Assembly: GCF_034008635.1 (NCBI RefSeq)
Contig: NZ_CP125378.1
Span: 4,154,501-4,218,500, forward strand
Length of the DNA: 64,000 nt
Direction: 5' to 3'
Origin: Pseudomonas sp. P8_229
GTDB taxonomy: Bacteria > Pseudomonadota > Gammaproteobacteria > Pseudomonadales > Pseudomonadaceae
The notes under the pieces are model-generated. The model did not search any database and was not told the origin of the DNA. It worked only from the letters and a program-made list of their open reading frames with translations. Each line of letters starts with the position of its first letter. Positions within the stretch are counted from its first letter, which is position 1. This document shows positions 1 to 11,221 of the stretch, in pieces. A program made the position numbers and the translations under genes.

Positions 1-57
1 GGTAACGTGGAAATTCCACAAGAAGCCTTCCTTGCAGTGCTCAGGTTGGATAGTTAG
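1..57 (+). CDS. lepA: LepA (elongation factor 4), C-terminal end only
   Basis: The first 18 codons read GNVEIPQEAFLAVLRLDS and then TAG. This matches the conserved LepA C-terminus (GNV-IPQEAFLAVL). LepA is the ribosome back-translocating GTPase, and in Pseudomonas it is encoded directly upstream of lepB. The gene starts outside the window, so nothing can be said about the rest of it. The stop lies 5 bases before the lepB start, so the two genes are probably co-transcribed. Confidence 0.85.
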   Translation, partial: GNVEIPQEAFLAVLRLDS

Positions 58-62
58 GTCCT

Positions 63-917
63 ATGTCACTAAATTTCCCGCTGTTGCTGGTCATCGCCGT
101 GTTCGTCTGCGGCCTGTTGGCGTTGCTTGATCTGTTGATCCTGGCACCGCGTCGGCGTGCTGCCATTGCCTCTTATCAAGGCAGCGTCAGCCAGCCAGAT
201 GTGGTGGTCGTTGAAAAACTGAACAAAGAGCCGCTGCTGGTCGAATACGGCAAGTCGTTCTTTCCGGTGCTGTTCATCGTGCTGGTGCTGCGTTCGTTCC
301 TGGTGGAACCGTTCCAGATCCCGTCCGGCTCGATGAAACCGACCCTGGATGTTGGCGACTTCATTCTGGTGAACAAGTTTTCTTACGGGATCCGCTTGCC
401 GGTGATCGACAAGAAAGTCATCGAAGTCGGTGATCCACAGCGTGGCGATGTGATGGTGTTCCGCTACCCGAGCGACCCGAACGTCAACTACATCAAGCGT
501 GTAGTCGGCCTGCCGGGCGACACGGTGCGTTACACCGCTGACAAGCGCCTGCTCGTCAATGGCGAGTCGATTGCCGAGCAACTGGTCGGCTCCGAGCCGG
601 GCACGCTGGGCAGTGCCGAGCTCTACAAGGAAAAACTCGGCGCGGCCGAGCACCTGATCCGCAAGGAAATGAGCCGCTACCGTGCTACCCCGGACCATAC
701 CTGGACCGTGCCGGCCGGCCATTACTTCATGATGGGCGACAACCGCGACAACTCCAACGACAGTCGCTATTGGGATGACCCGAACATTCCCAAGGATCTG
801 CTGGGCATGGTTCCCGACCAGAATATCGTCGGCAAAGCCTTCGCTGTCTGGATGAGCTGGCCGGAACCGAAACTCAGCCACCTGCCGAATTTCTCGCGGG
901 TTGGCCTGATCAAGTAA
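63..917 (+). CDS. lepB: Signal peptidase I
   Basis: Inner-membrane serine protease that removes signal peptides from Sec- and Tat-exported proteins. The 284-aa protein has two N-terminal hydrophobic segments (about residues 5-28 and 64-80). The catalytic SGSM motif puts the nucleophile at Ser90, and YIKRVVGLPGD puts the general base at Lys145. The conserved GDNRDNS box is near residues 225-231. Length and motifs are those of a complete gammaproteobacterial enzyme. It follows lepA by 5 bp and precedes rnc, the usual order. The next gene, rnc, starts only after 183 bp. Confidence 0.97.
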   Translation: MSLNFPLLLVIAVFVCGLLALLDLLILAPRRRAAIASYQGSVSQPDVVVVEKLNKEPLLVEYGKSFFPVLFIVLVLRSFLVEPFQIPSGSMKPTLDVGDFILVNKFSYGIRLPVIDKKVIEVGDPQRGDVMVFRYPSDPNVNYIKRVVGLPGDTVRYTADKRLLVNGESIAEQLVGSEPGTLGSAELYKEKLGAAEHLIRKEMSRYRATPDHTWTVPAGHYFMMGDNRDNSNDSRYWDDPNIPKDLLGMVPDQNIVGKAFAVWMSWPEPKLSHLPNFSRVGLIK

Positions 918-1100
918 TCAATCACGGCGCTGTTGACCACAGCGCCGAATGCATTTCTGGAGTCGACACAAATCGGCGCCAGGGCATGAAGCCACGATAT
1001 TCAGGACGTCATTTTTGAACACAGCGTTAATTGTCCCAGGCCTGCGCCGTACCCCGGCGATGGCGGTGGAATTCAGCCACGAACTCAGCGTGGGTAAACC
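918..1100 (+). other. lepB-rnc spacer with possible remnant of a lost gene
   Basis: This 183-bp gap has no convincing gene. The frame that ends in TGA at 1102-1104 overlaps the rnc GTG (GTGA) and stays open back through most of the gap. The only in-frame ATG is at 1060, which would give a 14-aa peptide, [14 protein letters not shown]. In P. aeruginosa a small DUF4845 membrane protein gene lies here (from memory PA0769), and other pseudomonads lack it. The overlapping stop could be all that remains of such a gene. This is inference. Confidence 0.3.
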
Positions 1101-1790
1101 GTGAGCGTTTCTCTAAGCCGTCTCGAGCGCCAGCTCGGTTACACCTTCAAGGATCAGGAGCTGATGCTGCTGGCCCTTACGCACCGCAGCTTTGCCGGGC
1201 GTAACAACGAACGCCTGGAATTTCTCGGCGATGCCATCCTCAACTTCGTGGCCGGCGAGGCGCTGTTCGATCGCTTTCCGCTAGCCCGCGAAGGCCAGTT
1301 GTCGCGTTTGCGCGCACGCCTGGTCAAGGGTGAGACACTGGCCGTGCTGGCCCGTGGCTTCGACCTGGGTGATTACCTGCGTCTGGGCTCGGGCGAGCTG
1401 AAAAGCGGCGGCTTCCGTCGCGAATCGATTCTGGCCGATGCCCTCGAGGCGTTGATCGGTGCGATCTACCTTGATGCCGGCATGGACATGGCGCGCGAGC
1501 GCGTATTGGCCTGGCTGGCCGGTGAGTTCGAAGGCCTGACGCTGGTCGACACCAACAAGGATCCCAAGACTCGTCTGCAGGAACACCTGCAATCGCGCGG
1601 TTGCGATCTGCCACGCTACGAAGTGGTGGATATCCAGGGTGAACCGCACTGCCGTACCTTCTTCGTCGAGTGCGAAGTGGTCTTATTGAATGAAAAAAGC
1701 CGAGGTCAGGGTGTGAGTCGTCGTATTGCCGAACAGGTAGCGGCCGCCGCAGCACTGATTGCCCTGGGCGTGGAGAATGGCAATGACTGA
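1101..1790 (+). CDS. rnc: Ribonuclease III
   Basis: Double-strand-specific endoribonuclease that processes rRNA precursors and mRNAs. The 229-aa protein has an N-terminal catalytic domain with signature [13 protein letters not shown] (Glu40 and Asp44) and [13 protein letters not shown] (Glu115 among the metal ligands). A C-terminal double-strand RNA-binding domain covers about residues 155-225. The start is GTG at 1101, which overlaps an upstream TGA and has no clear Shine-Dalgarno sequence in front, suggesting translational coupling. The 3' end overlaps era by 8 bases, so rnc and era are coupled too. Confidence 0.96.
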   Translation: MSVSLSRLERQLGYTFKDQELMLLALTHRSFAGRNNERLEFLGDAILNFVAGEALFDRFPLAREGQLSRLRARLVKGETLAVLARGFDLGDYLRLGSGELKSGGFRRESILADALEALIGAIYLDAGMDMARERVLAWLAGEFEGLTLVDTNKDPKTRLQEHLQSRGCDLPRYEVVDIQGEPHCRTFFVECEVVLLNEKSRGQGVSRRIAEQVAAAAALIALGVENGND

Positions 1791-2685
1791 TACAAACGCA
1801 ACTCGCTGTGGCTACGTTGCCATCGTCGGCCGTCCCAACGTGGGCAAGTCCACGCTGCTGAACCACATTCTGGGGCAGAAGCTGGCGATCACCTCGCGCA
1901 AGCCGCAGACCACCCGTCACAACATGCTCGGGATCAAGACCGAGGGTGACGTGCAGGCGATCTACGTCGACACCCCTGGCATGCACAAGGGTGGCGAAAA
2001 GGCCCTGAACCGCTACATGAACAAGACCGCTTCGGCAGCGTTGAAAGACGTCGATGTGGTGATCTTCGTGGTCGACCGCACCAAGTGGACCGAAGAAGAC
2101 CAGATGGTTCTGGAGCGTGTGCAGTACGTGACCGGCCCGCTGATCGTCGCGCTGAACAAGACCGACCGCATCGAAGACAAAGCCGAGCTGATGCCGCACC
2201 TCAGCTGGTTGCAGGAACAACTGCCGAACGCGCAGATCATTCCGATTTCCGCGCAGCACGGGCACAACCTGGAAGCGCTGGAAAAGGTCATCGCCGATCA
2301 TCTGCCGGAGAACGATCACTTCTTCCCGGAAGACCAGATCACCGACCGCAGCAGCCGTTTCCTCGCTGCCGAACTGGTGCGTGAGAAAATCATGCGCCAG
2401 ATGGGTGCAGAGCTGCCGTACCAGATCACCGTCGAGATCGAAGAGTTCAAGCAACAAGGCAAGACCCTGCACATTCACGCGCTGATCCTCGTCGAGCGTG
2501 ACGGTCAGAAGAAGATCATCATTGGCGACAAGGGCGAACGCATCAAGCGCATCGGCACCGAAGCGCGCAAGGACATGGAGCTGCTGTTCGACTCCAAGAT
2601 CATGCTCAACCTGTGGGTGAAGGTGAAGGGCGGCTGGTCCGACGACGAGCGTGCACTGCGTTCGCTGGGTTACGGCGACCTGTAA
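1783..2685 (+). CDS. era: GTPase Era
   Basis: Essential GTPase that binds the 3' end of 16S rRNA and helps mature the 30S subunit. The 300-aa protein has a G1 loop GRPNVGKS at residues 16-23, G3 DTPG at 63-66 and G4 NKTD near 130. A C-terminal KH domain contains [15 protein letters not shown] chose the ATG at 1783, inside the end of rnc, because the family begins a few residues before the G1 strand. An ATG at 1759 is in frame but adds eight atypical residues. Confidence 0.97.
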   Translation: MTDTNATRCGYVAIVGRPNVGKSTLLNHILGQKLAITSRKPQTTRHNMLGIKTEGDVQAIYVDTPGMHKGGEKALNRYMNKTASAALKDVDVVIFVVDRTKWTEEDQMVLERVQYVTGPLIVALNKTDRIEDKAELMPHLSWLQEQLPNAQIIPISAQHGHNLEALEKVIADHLPENDHFFPEDQITDRSSRFLAAELVREKIMRQMGAELPYQITVEIEEFKQQGKTLHIHALILVERDGQKKIIIGDKGERIKRIGTEARKDMELLFDSKIMLNLWVKVKGGWSDDERALRSLGYGDL

Positions 2686-2714
2686 TACCGGTTTTCTGTT
2701 ACACCAGAGACCCC

Positions 2715-2806
2715 CTGTGGGAGCGGGCTTGCTCGCGAATGCGCAGTGTCAGTCGACATATACTTTGACTGATTCGCCGCTTTCGCGAGCAAGCCCGCTC
2801 CCACAG
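2715..2806. repeat. Paired inverted REP element (REPIN-like)
   Basis: Two copies of the core TGGGAGCGGGCTTGCTCGCG face each other across about 40 bp, making a long imperfect hairpin between era and recO. The core recurs in the same inverted-pair form at several other intergenic sites in this window. It belongs to the short REP family dispersed in fluorescent pseudomonads, which RAYT transposases mobilise in trans. No RAYT gene is present here. Confidence 0.85.
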
Positions 2807-2852
2807 TAGTTTTGGGTTGTGAGTAAAACCGCGATTCTTCATCGAGAACTCA

Positions 2853-3542
2853 ATGTCGCAAACCCCGCCTCCGGCCCAACCCGCCTACGTCCTGCATTCG
2901 CGTGCCTACCGCGAAACCAGCGCGCTGGTCGACTTCCTCACGCCGCAAGGTCGGCTGCGGGCGGTGTTGCGCAGTGCGCGGGGCAAGGCCGGGACACTGG
3001 CACGACCGTTCGTGCCGCTGGAAGTGGAGTTTCGTGGCAAGGGTGAGCTGAAGAACGTCGGGCGCATGGAAAGTGCCGGTAACGCGACCTGGATGGTCGG
3101 CGAGGCCCTGTTCAGTGGCCTCTATCTCAACGAACTGTTGATCCGTCTGCTGCCCGCCGAAGACCCGCACCCGGCGGTGTTCGACCACTACGCCGCGACG
3201 CTGCTGGCCTTGGCCGAAGGGCGGCCGCTGGAGCCGTTGCTGCGCTCCTTCGAATGGCGCCTGTTGGACGACCTCGGTTACGGCTTCTCCCTGAATGCCG
3301 ATATCCACGGTGAGCCCATCGCGCCGGATGGCCTCTATCGTCTGCAAGTCGATGCCGGGCTTGAGCGCGTCTACCTGCTGCAACCAGGCTTGTTCAACGG
3401 CGTTGAATTACTGGCCATGGCCGAAGCCGATTGGACCGCCCCGGGAGCCCTGTCGGCGGCCAAGCGTCTGATGCGTCAGGCACTGGCTGTTCATCTCGGT
3501 GGGCGCCCCCTCGTCAGCCGCGAGCTATTTCGCAAGCCCTGA
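2853..3542 (+). CDS. recO: DNA repair protein RecO
   Basis: Recombination mediator of the RecFOR pathway that helps load RecA onto SSB-coated single-stranded gaps. The 229-aa protein has the N-terminal OB-fold region ([20 protein letters not shown], then a basic stretch [12 protein letters not shown]) followed by the helical C-terminal domain ([16 protein letters not shown]). The four-cysteine zinc motif of some RecO proteins is absent, as is common in gammaproteobacteria. It sits between era and pdxJ as in P. aeruginosa and E. coli. Confidence 0.93.
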   Translation: MSQTPPPAQPAYVLHSRAYRETSALVDFLTPQGRLRAVLRSARGKAGTLARPFVPLEVEFRGKGELKNVGRMESAGNATWMVGEALFSGLYLNELLIRLLPAEDPHPAVFDHYAATLLALAEGRPLEPLLRSFEWRLLDDLGYGFSLNADIHGEPIAPDGLYRLQVDAGLERVYLLQPGLFNGVELLAMAEADWTAPGALSAAKRLMRQALAVHLGGRPLVSRELFRKP

Positions 3543-3581
3543 TATGCTGTGCGCCGAATCTTTCCCTTCAGGAGCGCATCC

Positions 3582-4325
3582 GTGACCACCAGCAATCGCA
3601 TTCTTCTTGGCGTGAACATCGACCACGTCGCCACCCTGCGTCAGGCCCGTGGCACGCGCTACCCGGATCCGGTCAAGGCTGCGCTGGACGCGGAAGAGGC
3701 GGGTGCCGACGGCATCACCGTGCACCTGCGCGAAGACCGTCGGCACATTCAGGAGCGCGATGTGCTGTTGCTCAAGGACGTGCTGCAGACCCGCATGAAC
3801 TTTGAAATGGGCGTCACCGAAGAAATGATGGCGTTCGCCGAGCGCATCCGTCCGGCACACATCTGCCTGGTGCCGGAAACCCGTCAGGAATTGACCACCG
3901 AAGGCGGTCTGGATGTGGCGGGGCAGGAGGAGCGCATCAAGGCAGCGGTCGAGCGCCTGTCGAAAATCGGTAGTGAAGTGTCGCTGTTCATCGATGCCGA
4001 CGAACGCCAGATTGCGGCCTCGAAGCGCGTTGGTGCGCCGGCGATCGAACTGCACACCGGGCGTTATGCCGATGCCGAGACCCCGACCGAAGTCGCGGAA
4101 GAATTAAAGCGTGTGGCGGACGGCGTGGCGTTTGGTCTGGCGCAGGGCCTGATCGTCAATGCCGGCCATGGCCTGCACTACCACAACGTTGAAGCCGTGG
4201 CGGAGATCAAGGGCATCAACGAATTGAACATCGGCCACGCGCTGGTGGCGCATGCGTTGTTCGTCGGGTTCAAGTCTGCCGTATCGGAAATGAAGGCGCT
4301 GATCCTGGCTGCCGCCAAGCACTAA
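3582..4325 (+). CDS. pdxJ: Pyridoxine 5'-phosphate synthase
   Basis: Condenses 1-deoxy-D-xylulose 5-phosphate with aminoacetone phosphate to form pyridoxine 5'-phosphate, the last ring-forming step of de novo vitamin B6 synthesis. The 247-aa protein has the family N-terminus [17 protein letters not shown], the [14 protein letters not shown] segment and a C-terminal [12 protein letters not shown] motif. I chose GTG at 3582 because AGGAG lies at a normal distance upstream and the family begins just before NIDHVA. An ATG at 3549 would add 11 unrelated residues. It follows recO by 39 bp. Confidence 0.95.
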   Translation: MTTSNRILLGVNIDHVATLRQARGTRYPDPVKAALDAEEAGADGITVHLREDRRHIQERDVLLLKDVLQTRMNFEMGVTEEMMAFAERIRPAHICLVPETRQELTTEGGLDVAGQEERIKAAVERLSKIGSEVSLFIDADERQIAASKRVGAPAIELHTGRYADAETPTEVAEELKRVADGVAFGLAQGLIVNAGHGLHYHNVEAVAEIKGINELNIGHALVAHALFVGFKSAVSEMKALILAAAKH

Positions 4326-4341
4326 GCAACAACACAACCCT

Positions 4342-4432
4342 CTGTAGGCCTTCGCCTGCTCGCGATAGCGGTGTGTCAGGCACCATCACATTGGCTGACA
4401 CACCGCCGTCGCGAGCAGGCTCACTCCCACAG
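4342..4432. repeat. Inverted REP pair
   Basis: Between the convergent genes pdxJ and mltF, the core CCTGCTCGCGATAGCGG is mirrored by its complement ending GCGAGCAGGCTCACTCCCAC. GGTGTGTCAG/CTGACACACC forms the inner stem. This is the CCTGCTCGCGA subtype of the REP family. Confidence 0.8.
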
Positions 4433-4449
4433 TTGATTTGGGGTGTTGG

Positions 4450-6195
<1,746 letters not shown>

Positions 6196-9100
6196 ATGTT
6201 GATCCTGCGCGGCGCTCCTGCCCTTTCTGCCTTTCGCCACAGCAAACTCCTTGAGCAACTGAGCCAGAAGGTTCCAGCTGTCAGTGGCCTGTATGCTGAA
6301 TTCGCTCACTTCGCCGAAGTCACCGGCGTCCTGACCGGCGACGAACAGCAGGTGCTTGCGCGCCTTCTGAAGTACGGTCCAAGCGTTCCGGTTCAAGAGC
6401 CGACCGGCCGTCTGTTTCTGGTGTTGCCGCGTTTCGGCACCATCTCGCCATGGTCGAGCAAGGCCAGCGACATCGCCCGCAACTGCGGCCTGAGCAAGAT
6501 CCAGCGTCTGGAACGCGGTATCGCGTTCTACGTCTCCGGTCAGTTCAGCGAAACTGAAGCCCAGCAGATTGCTGACGTGCTGCATGACCGCATGACCCAG
6601 ATCGTGCTGGCCAACCTGGAACAGGCCGCCGGTCTGTTCAGCCACGCCGAGCCGAAACCGCTGACTGCAATCGACATCCTCGGTGGCGGTCGCGCTGCGC
6701 TGGAAAAAGCCAACACCGAGCTGGGCCTGGCCCTGGCCGAAGACGAGATCGACTATCTGGTCGACGCCTTCAACGGCTTGAAGCGCAACCCGCACGACAT
6801 CGAACTGATGATGTTCGCCCAGGCCAACTCCGAACACTGCCGCCACAAGATCTTCAACGCCAGTTGGGATATCGACGGCCAGAGCCAGGAAAAAAGCCTG
6901 TTCGGCATGATCAAGAACACCTACGTGATGCACAGCGAAGGCGTTCTGTCGGCTTATAAGGACAACGCCTCGGTGATCGTCGGCAACGTTGCCGGCCGTT
7001 TCTTCCCGAACCCTGAAACCCGCCAGTACGGTGCGGTGCAGGAGCCGGTGCACATCCTGATGAAGGTTGAAACCCACAACCACCCGACCGCGATCGCTCC
7101 GTTCCCTGGCGCATCCACCGGTTCCGGTGGCGAGATCCGCGACGAAGGTGCCACCGGTCGTGGCGCCAAGCCAAAGGCCGGCCTGACCGGCTTCACCGTG
7201 TCCAACCTGCAGATCCCGGGCTTCGAACAGCCGTGGGAAGTGCCGTACGGCAAGCCTGAGCGCATCGTTACCGCGCTGGACATCATGATCGAAGGCCCGC
7301 TTGGCGGCGCCGCGTTCAACAACGAATTCGGTCGCCCGGCCCTGACTGGCTACTTCCGTACCTTCGAACAGTCGATCACCACCCCGCACGGTGACGAAGT
7401 TCGCGGTTACCACAAGCCGATCATGCTCGCTGGCGGCATGGGCAACATCCGCGAAGAACACGTCAAGAAAGGCGAAATCGTCGTCGGCTCCAAGCTGATC
7501 GTACTGGGTGGCCCGGCGATGCTCATCGGTCTGGGTGGCGGCGCCGCTTCCTCGATGGCCACCGGCACCAGCTCGGCGGATCTGGACTTCGCTTCCGTAC
7601 AGCGCGAAAACCCTGAAATGGAGCGTCGCTGCCAGGAAGTCATCGACCGTTGCTGGCAACTGGGTGACAAAAACCCGATCAGCTTCATCCACGACGTCGG
7701 CGCGGGCGGTCTGTCCAACGCCTTCCCGGAACTGGTCAACGACGGCGACCGCGGTGGCCGTTTCGAACTGCGCAACATTCCAAACGACGAGCCGGGCATG
7801 GCCCCGCACGAAATCTGGTCCAACGAATCCCAGGAACGTTACGTTCTGGCGGTCGGCCCGGCTGACTTCGAGCGCTTCCAGGCGATCTGCGAACGCGAGC
7901 GCTGCCCGTTTGCCGTAGTGGGCGAGGCAACTGCCGAGCCGCAACTGACCGTGACCGACAGCCACTTCGGCAACAACCCGGTGGACATGCCACTGGAAGT
8001 GTTGCTGGGCAAAGCCCCGCGCATGCACCGTTCGGTGGTTCGCGAAGCCGAGCTCGGCGATGACTTCGATCCGTCGAACCTCGACATTACCGAGTCCATC
8101 GAACGCGTTCTGCATCACCCGGCCGTGGCGAGCAAGAGCTTCCTGATCACCATCGGCGACCGCACCATCACCGGCCTCGTGGCCCGTGACCAAATGGTCG
8201 GCCCGTGGCAGGTTCCGGTGGCTGACGTTGCCGTCACCGCGACCAGTTTCGACGTTTACACCGGTGAAGCGATGGCGATGGGCGAGCGTACTCCGCTGGC
8301 ATTGCTGGACGCTCCGGCGTCGGGCCGCATGGCCATCGGCGAAACCCTGACCAACATTGCCGCGTCGCGCATCAACAAGATCTCCGACATCAAACTGTCG
8401 GCGAACTGGATGTCGGCTGCCGGCCACCCGGGCGAAGACGCGCGTCTGTACGACACCGTGAAAGCGGTCGGTATGGAACTGTGCCCTGAGCTGGGCATCA
8501 CCATTCCGGTGGGCAAGGACTCGATGTCCATGGCCACCCGCTGGAACGACAACGGCGAAGAAAAAACCGTGACCTCGCCGATGTCGCTGATCGTGACCGG
8601 TTTCGCGCCAGTGGCTGACATCCGTCAGACCCTGACTCCGGAACTGCGCATGGACAAGGGCACCACCGACCTGATCCTGATCGACCTCGGTCGCGGTCAG
8701 AACCGTATGGGCGCATCGATCCTTGCACAGGTCCACGGCAAACTCGGCAAGCACGCGCCGGACGTCGATGACGCCGAAGACCTGAAAGCCTTCTTCGCCG
8801 TGATCCAGGGCTTGAACGCCGACGGTCACCTGCTGGCGTACCACGACCGCTCCGACGGTGGTCTGCTGACTTCCGTAGTGGAAATGGCTTTCGCCGGCCA
8901 CTGCGGTCTGAGCCTGAACCTGGACAGCGTTGCCGAGTCCTCGGCAGAAATCGCCGCGATCCTGTTCAACGAAGAACTGGGTGCCGTGATCCAGGTTCGT
9001 CAGGACGCCACGCCAGATATCCTCGCGCAGTTCAGCGCGGCCGGTCTGGGCGACAGCGTGTCGGTGATCGGTCAGCCAATGAACAACGGCCAGATCAACA

Positions 9101-10092
9101 TCACCTTCAACGGTGACACCGTGTTCGAAGGCCAGCGTCGTCTGCTGCAACGTACCTGGGCTGAAACCAGCTACCAGATTCAGCGTCTGCGCGACAACGC
9201 CGACTGCGCCGAGCAAGAGTTCGACGTGCTGCTGGAAGAAGACAACCCGGGCCTGAGCGTCAAGCTGAGCTACGACGTCAACCAGGACATCGCCGCGCCT
9301 TACATCAAGAAAGGCATTCGCCCACAGGTTGCCGTGCTGCGTGAGCAGGGCGTCAACGGTCAAGTGGAAATGGCCGCTGCCTTCGACCGCGCCGGTTTCA
9401 ACGCGATCGACGTGCACATGAGCGACATTCTGGCCGGCCGCGTCGACCTGAACGAGTTCAAAGGTCTGGTGGCCTGCGGTGGTTTCTCCTACGGTGACGT
9501 CCTCGGCGCCGGTGAAGGCTGGGCCAAGTCGGCGCTGTTCAACAGCCGCGCCCGCGATGCGTTCCAGGGTTTCTTCGAGCGTAACGACAGCTTCACCCTC
9601 GGCGTGTGCAACGGTTGCCAGATGATGTCCAACCTGCACGAGCTGATCCCGGGCAGCGAGTTCTGGCCACACTTCGTGCGTAACCGCTCCGAGCAGTTCG
9701 AGGCGCGCGTGGCGATGGTGCAGATCCAGGAATCGAACTCGATCTTCCTGCAGGGCATGGCCGGTTCGCGTATGCCGATCGCCATCGCTCACGGTGAAGG
9801 TCACGCCGAGTTCTCCAGCGAAGAAGCACTGCTGGAAGCCGATCTGTCCGGTTGCGTCGCGATGCGTTTCGTCGACAACCATGGCAAGGTCACCGAAGCC
9901 TACCCGGCCAACCCAAACGGTTCGCCGCGCGGGATTACCGGTCTCACCAGCCGTGATGGCCGTGTGACGATCATGATGCCGCACCCGGAGCGTGTGTTCC
10001 GTGCCGTGCAGAACTCGTGGCGTTCGGAAGACTGGAACGAGGACGCACCTTGGATGCGTATGTTCCGTAACGCGCGCGTCTGGGTTAACTAA
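6196..10092 (+). CDS. purL: Phosphoribosylformylglycinamidine synthase (large single-chain form)
   Basis: Fourth step of purine synthesis: ATP-dependent conversion of FGAR and glutamine to FGAM. At 1298 aa it is the fused gammaproteobacterial type, with an N-terminal PurS-like domain, two central AIR-synthase-like halves and a C-terminal class I glutamine amidotransferase. The nucleophile is Cys1138 in GVCNGCQ. His1263 and Glu1265 in MPHPER complete the triad. ATG at 6196 starts the conserved [14 protein letters not shown]. The gene stands alone with its own promoter region. Confidence 0.97.
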   Translation: MLILRGAPALSAFRHSKLLEQLSQKVPAVSGLYAEFAHFAEVTGVLTGDEQQVLARLLKYGPSVPVQEPTGRLFLVLPRFGTISPWSSKASDIARNCGLSKIQRLERGIAFYVSGQFSETEAQQIADVLHDRMTQIVLANLEQAAGLFSHAEPKPLTAIDILGGGRAALEKANTELGLALAEDEIDYLVDAFNGLKRNPHDIELMMFAQANSEHCRHKIFNASWDIDGQSQEKSLFGMIKNTYVMHSEGVLSAYKDNASVIVGNVAGRFFPNPETRQYGAVQEPVHILMKVETHNHPTAIAPFPGASTGSGGEIRDEGATGRGAKPKAGLTGFTVSNLQIPGFEQPWEVPYGKPERIVTALDIMIEGPLGGAAFNNEFGRPALTGYFRTFEQSITTPHGDEVRGYHKPIMLAGGMGNIREEHVKKGEIVVGSKLIVLGGPAMLIGLGGGAASSMATGTSSADLDFASVQRENPEMERRCQEVIDRCWQLGDKNPISFIHDVGAGGLSNAFPELVNDGDRGGRFELRNIPNDEPGMAPHEIWSNESQERYVLAVGPADFERFQAICERERCPFAVVGEATAEPQLTVTDSHFGNNPVDMPLEVLLGKAPRMHRSVVREAELGDDFDPSNLDITESIERVLHHPAVASKSFLITIGDRTITGLVARDQMVGPWQVPVADVAVTATSFDVYTGEAMAMGERTPLALLDAPASGRMAIGETLTNIAASRINKISDIKLSANWMSAAGHPGEDARLYDTVKAVGMELCPELGITIPVGKDSMSMATRWNDNGEEKTVTSPMSLIVTGFAPVADIRQTLTPELRMDKGTTDLILIDLGRGQNRMGASILAQVHGKLGKHAPDVDDAEDLKAFFAVIQGLNADGHLLAYHDRSDGGLLTSVVEMAFAGHCGLSLNLDSVAESSAEIAAILFNEELGAVIQVRQDATPDILAQFSAAGLGDSVSVIGQPMNNGQINITFNGDTVFEGQRRLLQRTWAETSYQIQRLRDNADCAEQEFDVLLEEDNPGLSVKLSYDVNQDIAAPYIKKGIRPQVAVLREQGVNGQVEMAAAFDRAGFNAIDVHMSDILAGRVDLNEFKGLVACGGFSYGDVLGAGEGWAKSALFNSRARDAFQGFFERNDSFTLGVCNGCQMMSNLHELIPGSEFWPHFVRNRSEQFEARVAMVQIQESNSIFLQGMAGSRMPIAIAHGEGHAEFSSEEALLEADLSGCVAMRFVDNHGKVTEAYPANPNGSPRGITGLTSRDGRVTIMMPHPERVFRAVQNSWRSEDWNEDAPWMRMFRNARVWVN

Positions 10093-10097
10093 GGCCT

Positions 10098-10409
10098 GTG
10101 TACAAGCTCGCCTTTTTTGTTCCTGACAGTCATGTCGAGGTGGTCAAAGGCGCTGTGTTCGCTGCCGGTGGTGGGCGAATCGGTGACTATGACCACTGTG
10201 CGTGGCAGGTGCTTGGGTCTGGTCAGTTTCGGCCTTTGGACGGCAGTCAGCCGTTTATTGGCGAGGCGGGGCAGGTTGAGCGGGTTGAGGAATGGAAGGT
10301 TGAGCTTGTGGTGGCAGATGAGTTGATCGTGGCTGTTGTGGCGGCTCTTAAGTTGAGCCATCCCTATGAGACGCCGGCTTATGAAGTGTGGCGGCTGGAA
10401 GATTTCTGA
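10098..10409 (+). CDS. YqfO/NIF3-type C-terminal-like domain protein
   Basis: The 103-aa protein begins at GTG 10098, 5 bp after the purL stop. Its pattern (KLAFFVPDSHVEVVKGAVFAAG, GDYDHCAWQVLGSGQFRP, SHPYETPAYEV) is that of the small CutA/PII-like alpha-beta domain inserted in NIF3/YqfO proteins, here standing alone. A homologous gene follows purL in other pseudomonads. Its function is not established, and metal or ligand binding is only suggested by the fold. A terminator follows at once. Confidence 0.75.
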   Translation: MYKLAFFVPDSHVEVVKGAVFAAGGGRIGDYDHCAWQVLGSGQFRPLDGSQPFIGEAGQVERVEEWKVELVVADELIVAVVAALKLSHPYETPAYEVWRLEDF

Positions 10410-10428
10410 TAGCCGCTTAAACAAGAAG

Positions 10429-10460
10429 CCCGCAGATGAGTGATTGTCTGCGGGTTTTTT
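10429..10460 (+). terminator. Rho-independent terminator after the purL operon
   Basis: CCCGCAGA at 10429-10436 pairs perfectly with TCTGCGGG at 10447-10454 across a 10-base loop, followed by a run of six T. Confidence 0.85.
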
Positions 10461-10480
10461 GTTGCCCCCGATTTGCTTTT

Positions 10481-10508
10481 CTGTAGGAGTGAGCCTGCTC
10501 GCGATGGC
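10481..10508 (+). repeat. Single REP-like element
   Basis: CTGTAGGAGTGAGCCTGCTC followed by GCGATGGC is one arm of the CCTGCTCGCGA subtype, here without its inverted partner. It opens a gene-free stretch of about 0.8 kb (10410-11221) that consists of repeats. Confidence 0.7.
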
Positions 10509-10561
10509 GCCCTGACAGGCGACCATGCTCTGTCTGGCTGAGTGAATATCCGTTTCTTCGA

Positions 10562-10812
10562 GTGCTGCCGCTGACGGTTCCGCCCTTACGGCGGGTCACT
10601 TTTGACAAACGCCTCAAAAGTAACCAAAAAGGCTTGCCCCAACGTTCGGCCCGCTCGCTAAAGCTCGGGGTTCCTTCGCTCCGGGATCCATCCGGGCGCA
10701 TCGCCTCCGGTTTGCTTCGCTGCACCTCCTCTCGATGCATTTGGCTGCGCCAAACGGTCGCTGCGCTCCCACCCCCGGATGAATCCTTCCACTCAGCCTG
10801 CCGACGGGGCCT
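10562..10812 (+). repeat. Long dispersed intergenic repeat (about 250 bp)
   Basis: This block starts near GGTTCCGCCCTTACGGCGGG and runs through short palindromes (for example CCGCCCTTACGGCGG) to CCTGCCGACGGGGCC. It stays open over long spans in several frames but has no recognisable protein. I recognise the sequence type as a repeat common in fluorescent pseudomonad genomes but cannot name its family. Only one copy lies in the window. Confidence 0.5.
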
Positions 10813-10816
10813 GTGG

Positions 10817-11206
10817 ATCAAGATCAAGAGCCGCAGCCGAGCTTGCGCTCATCCTGTGTAGGAGCTGCCGAAGGCTGCGATCTTTTGATCTTGATTTTGT
10901 CGGAGCTGGCCTGCCAGCGAAGGCGACCTGACAGCCGCCCTGTTTCTTTCAGGTGTACTCAATCCAACTGTAGGAGTGAGCCTGCTCGCGATAGCAACCT
11001 CACAGCAACCAATCACCCGCAGATGTACTCAATCCCTGTGGGAGCCTGGCTTGCCAGCGATGGCGACCTGATAGCCGACCTGATTCTTCGGATAGATAGC
11101 TTCCCTGTAGGAGCTGTCGAGTGAAACGAGGCTGCGATCTTTTGCTCTTGCTTATGATTGTAAAAAAGCAAAATCAAAAGATAGCAGCCTGCGGCAGCTC
11201 CTACAG
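10817..11206. repeat. Cluster of short intergenic repeats
   Basis: Three structures lie in tandem. (1) A GATCAAGAGCCGCAGCC arm at about 10817-10838 is inverted against GGCTGCGATCTTTTGATC at about 10873-10895. (2) Single REP-like arms lie near 10970-11070, with the segment GTGTACTCAATCC or ATGTACTCAATCC repeated directly. (3) A large hairpin has CTGTAGGAGCTG at 11105-11116 mirrored by CAGCTCCTACAG at 11195-11206. No gene is visible. Confidence 0.7.
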
Positions 11207-11221
11207 GGGTGATGTGTGGGG

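Noticed and set aside
10562..10861. 99-aa ORF in the long repeat
   Set aside because: Lies wholly within the dispersed intergenic repeat and has no family resemblance.
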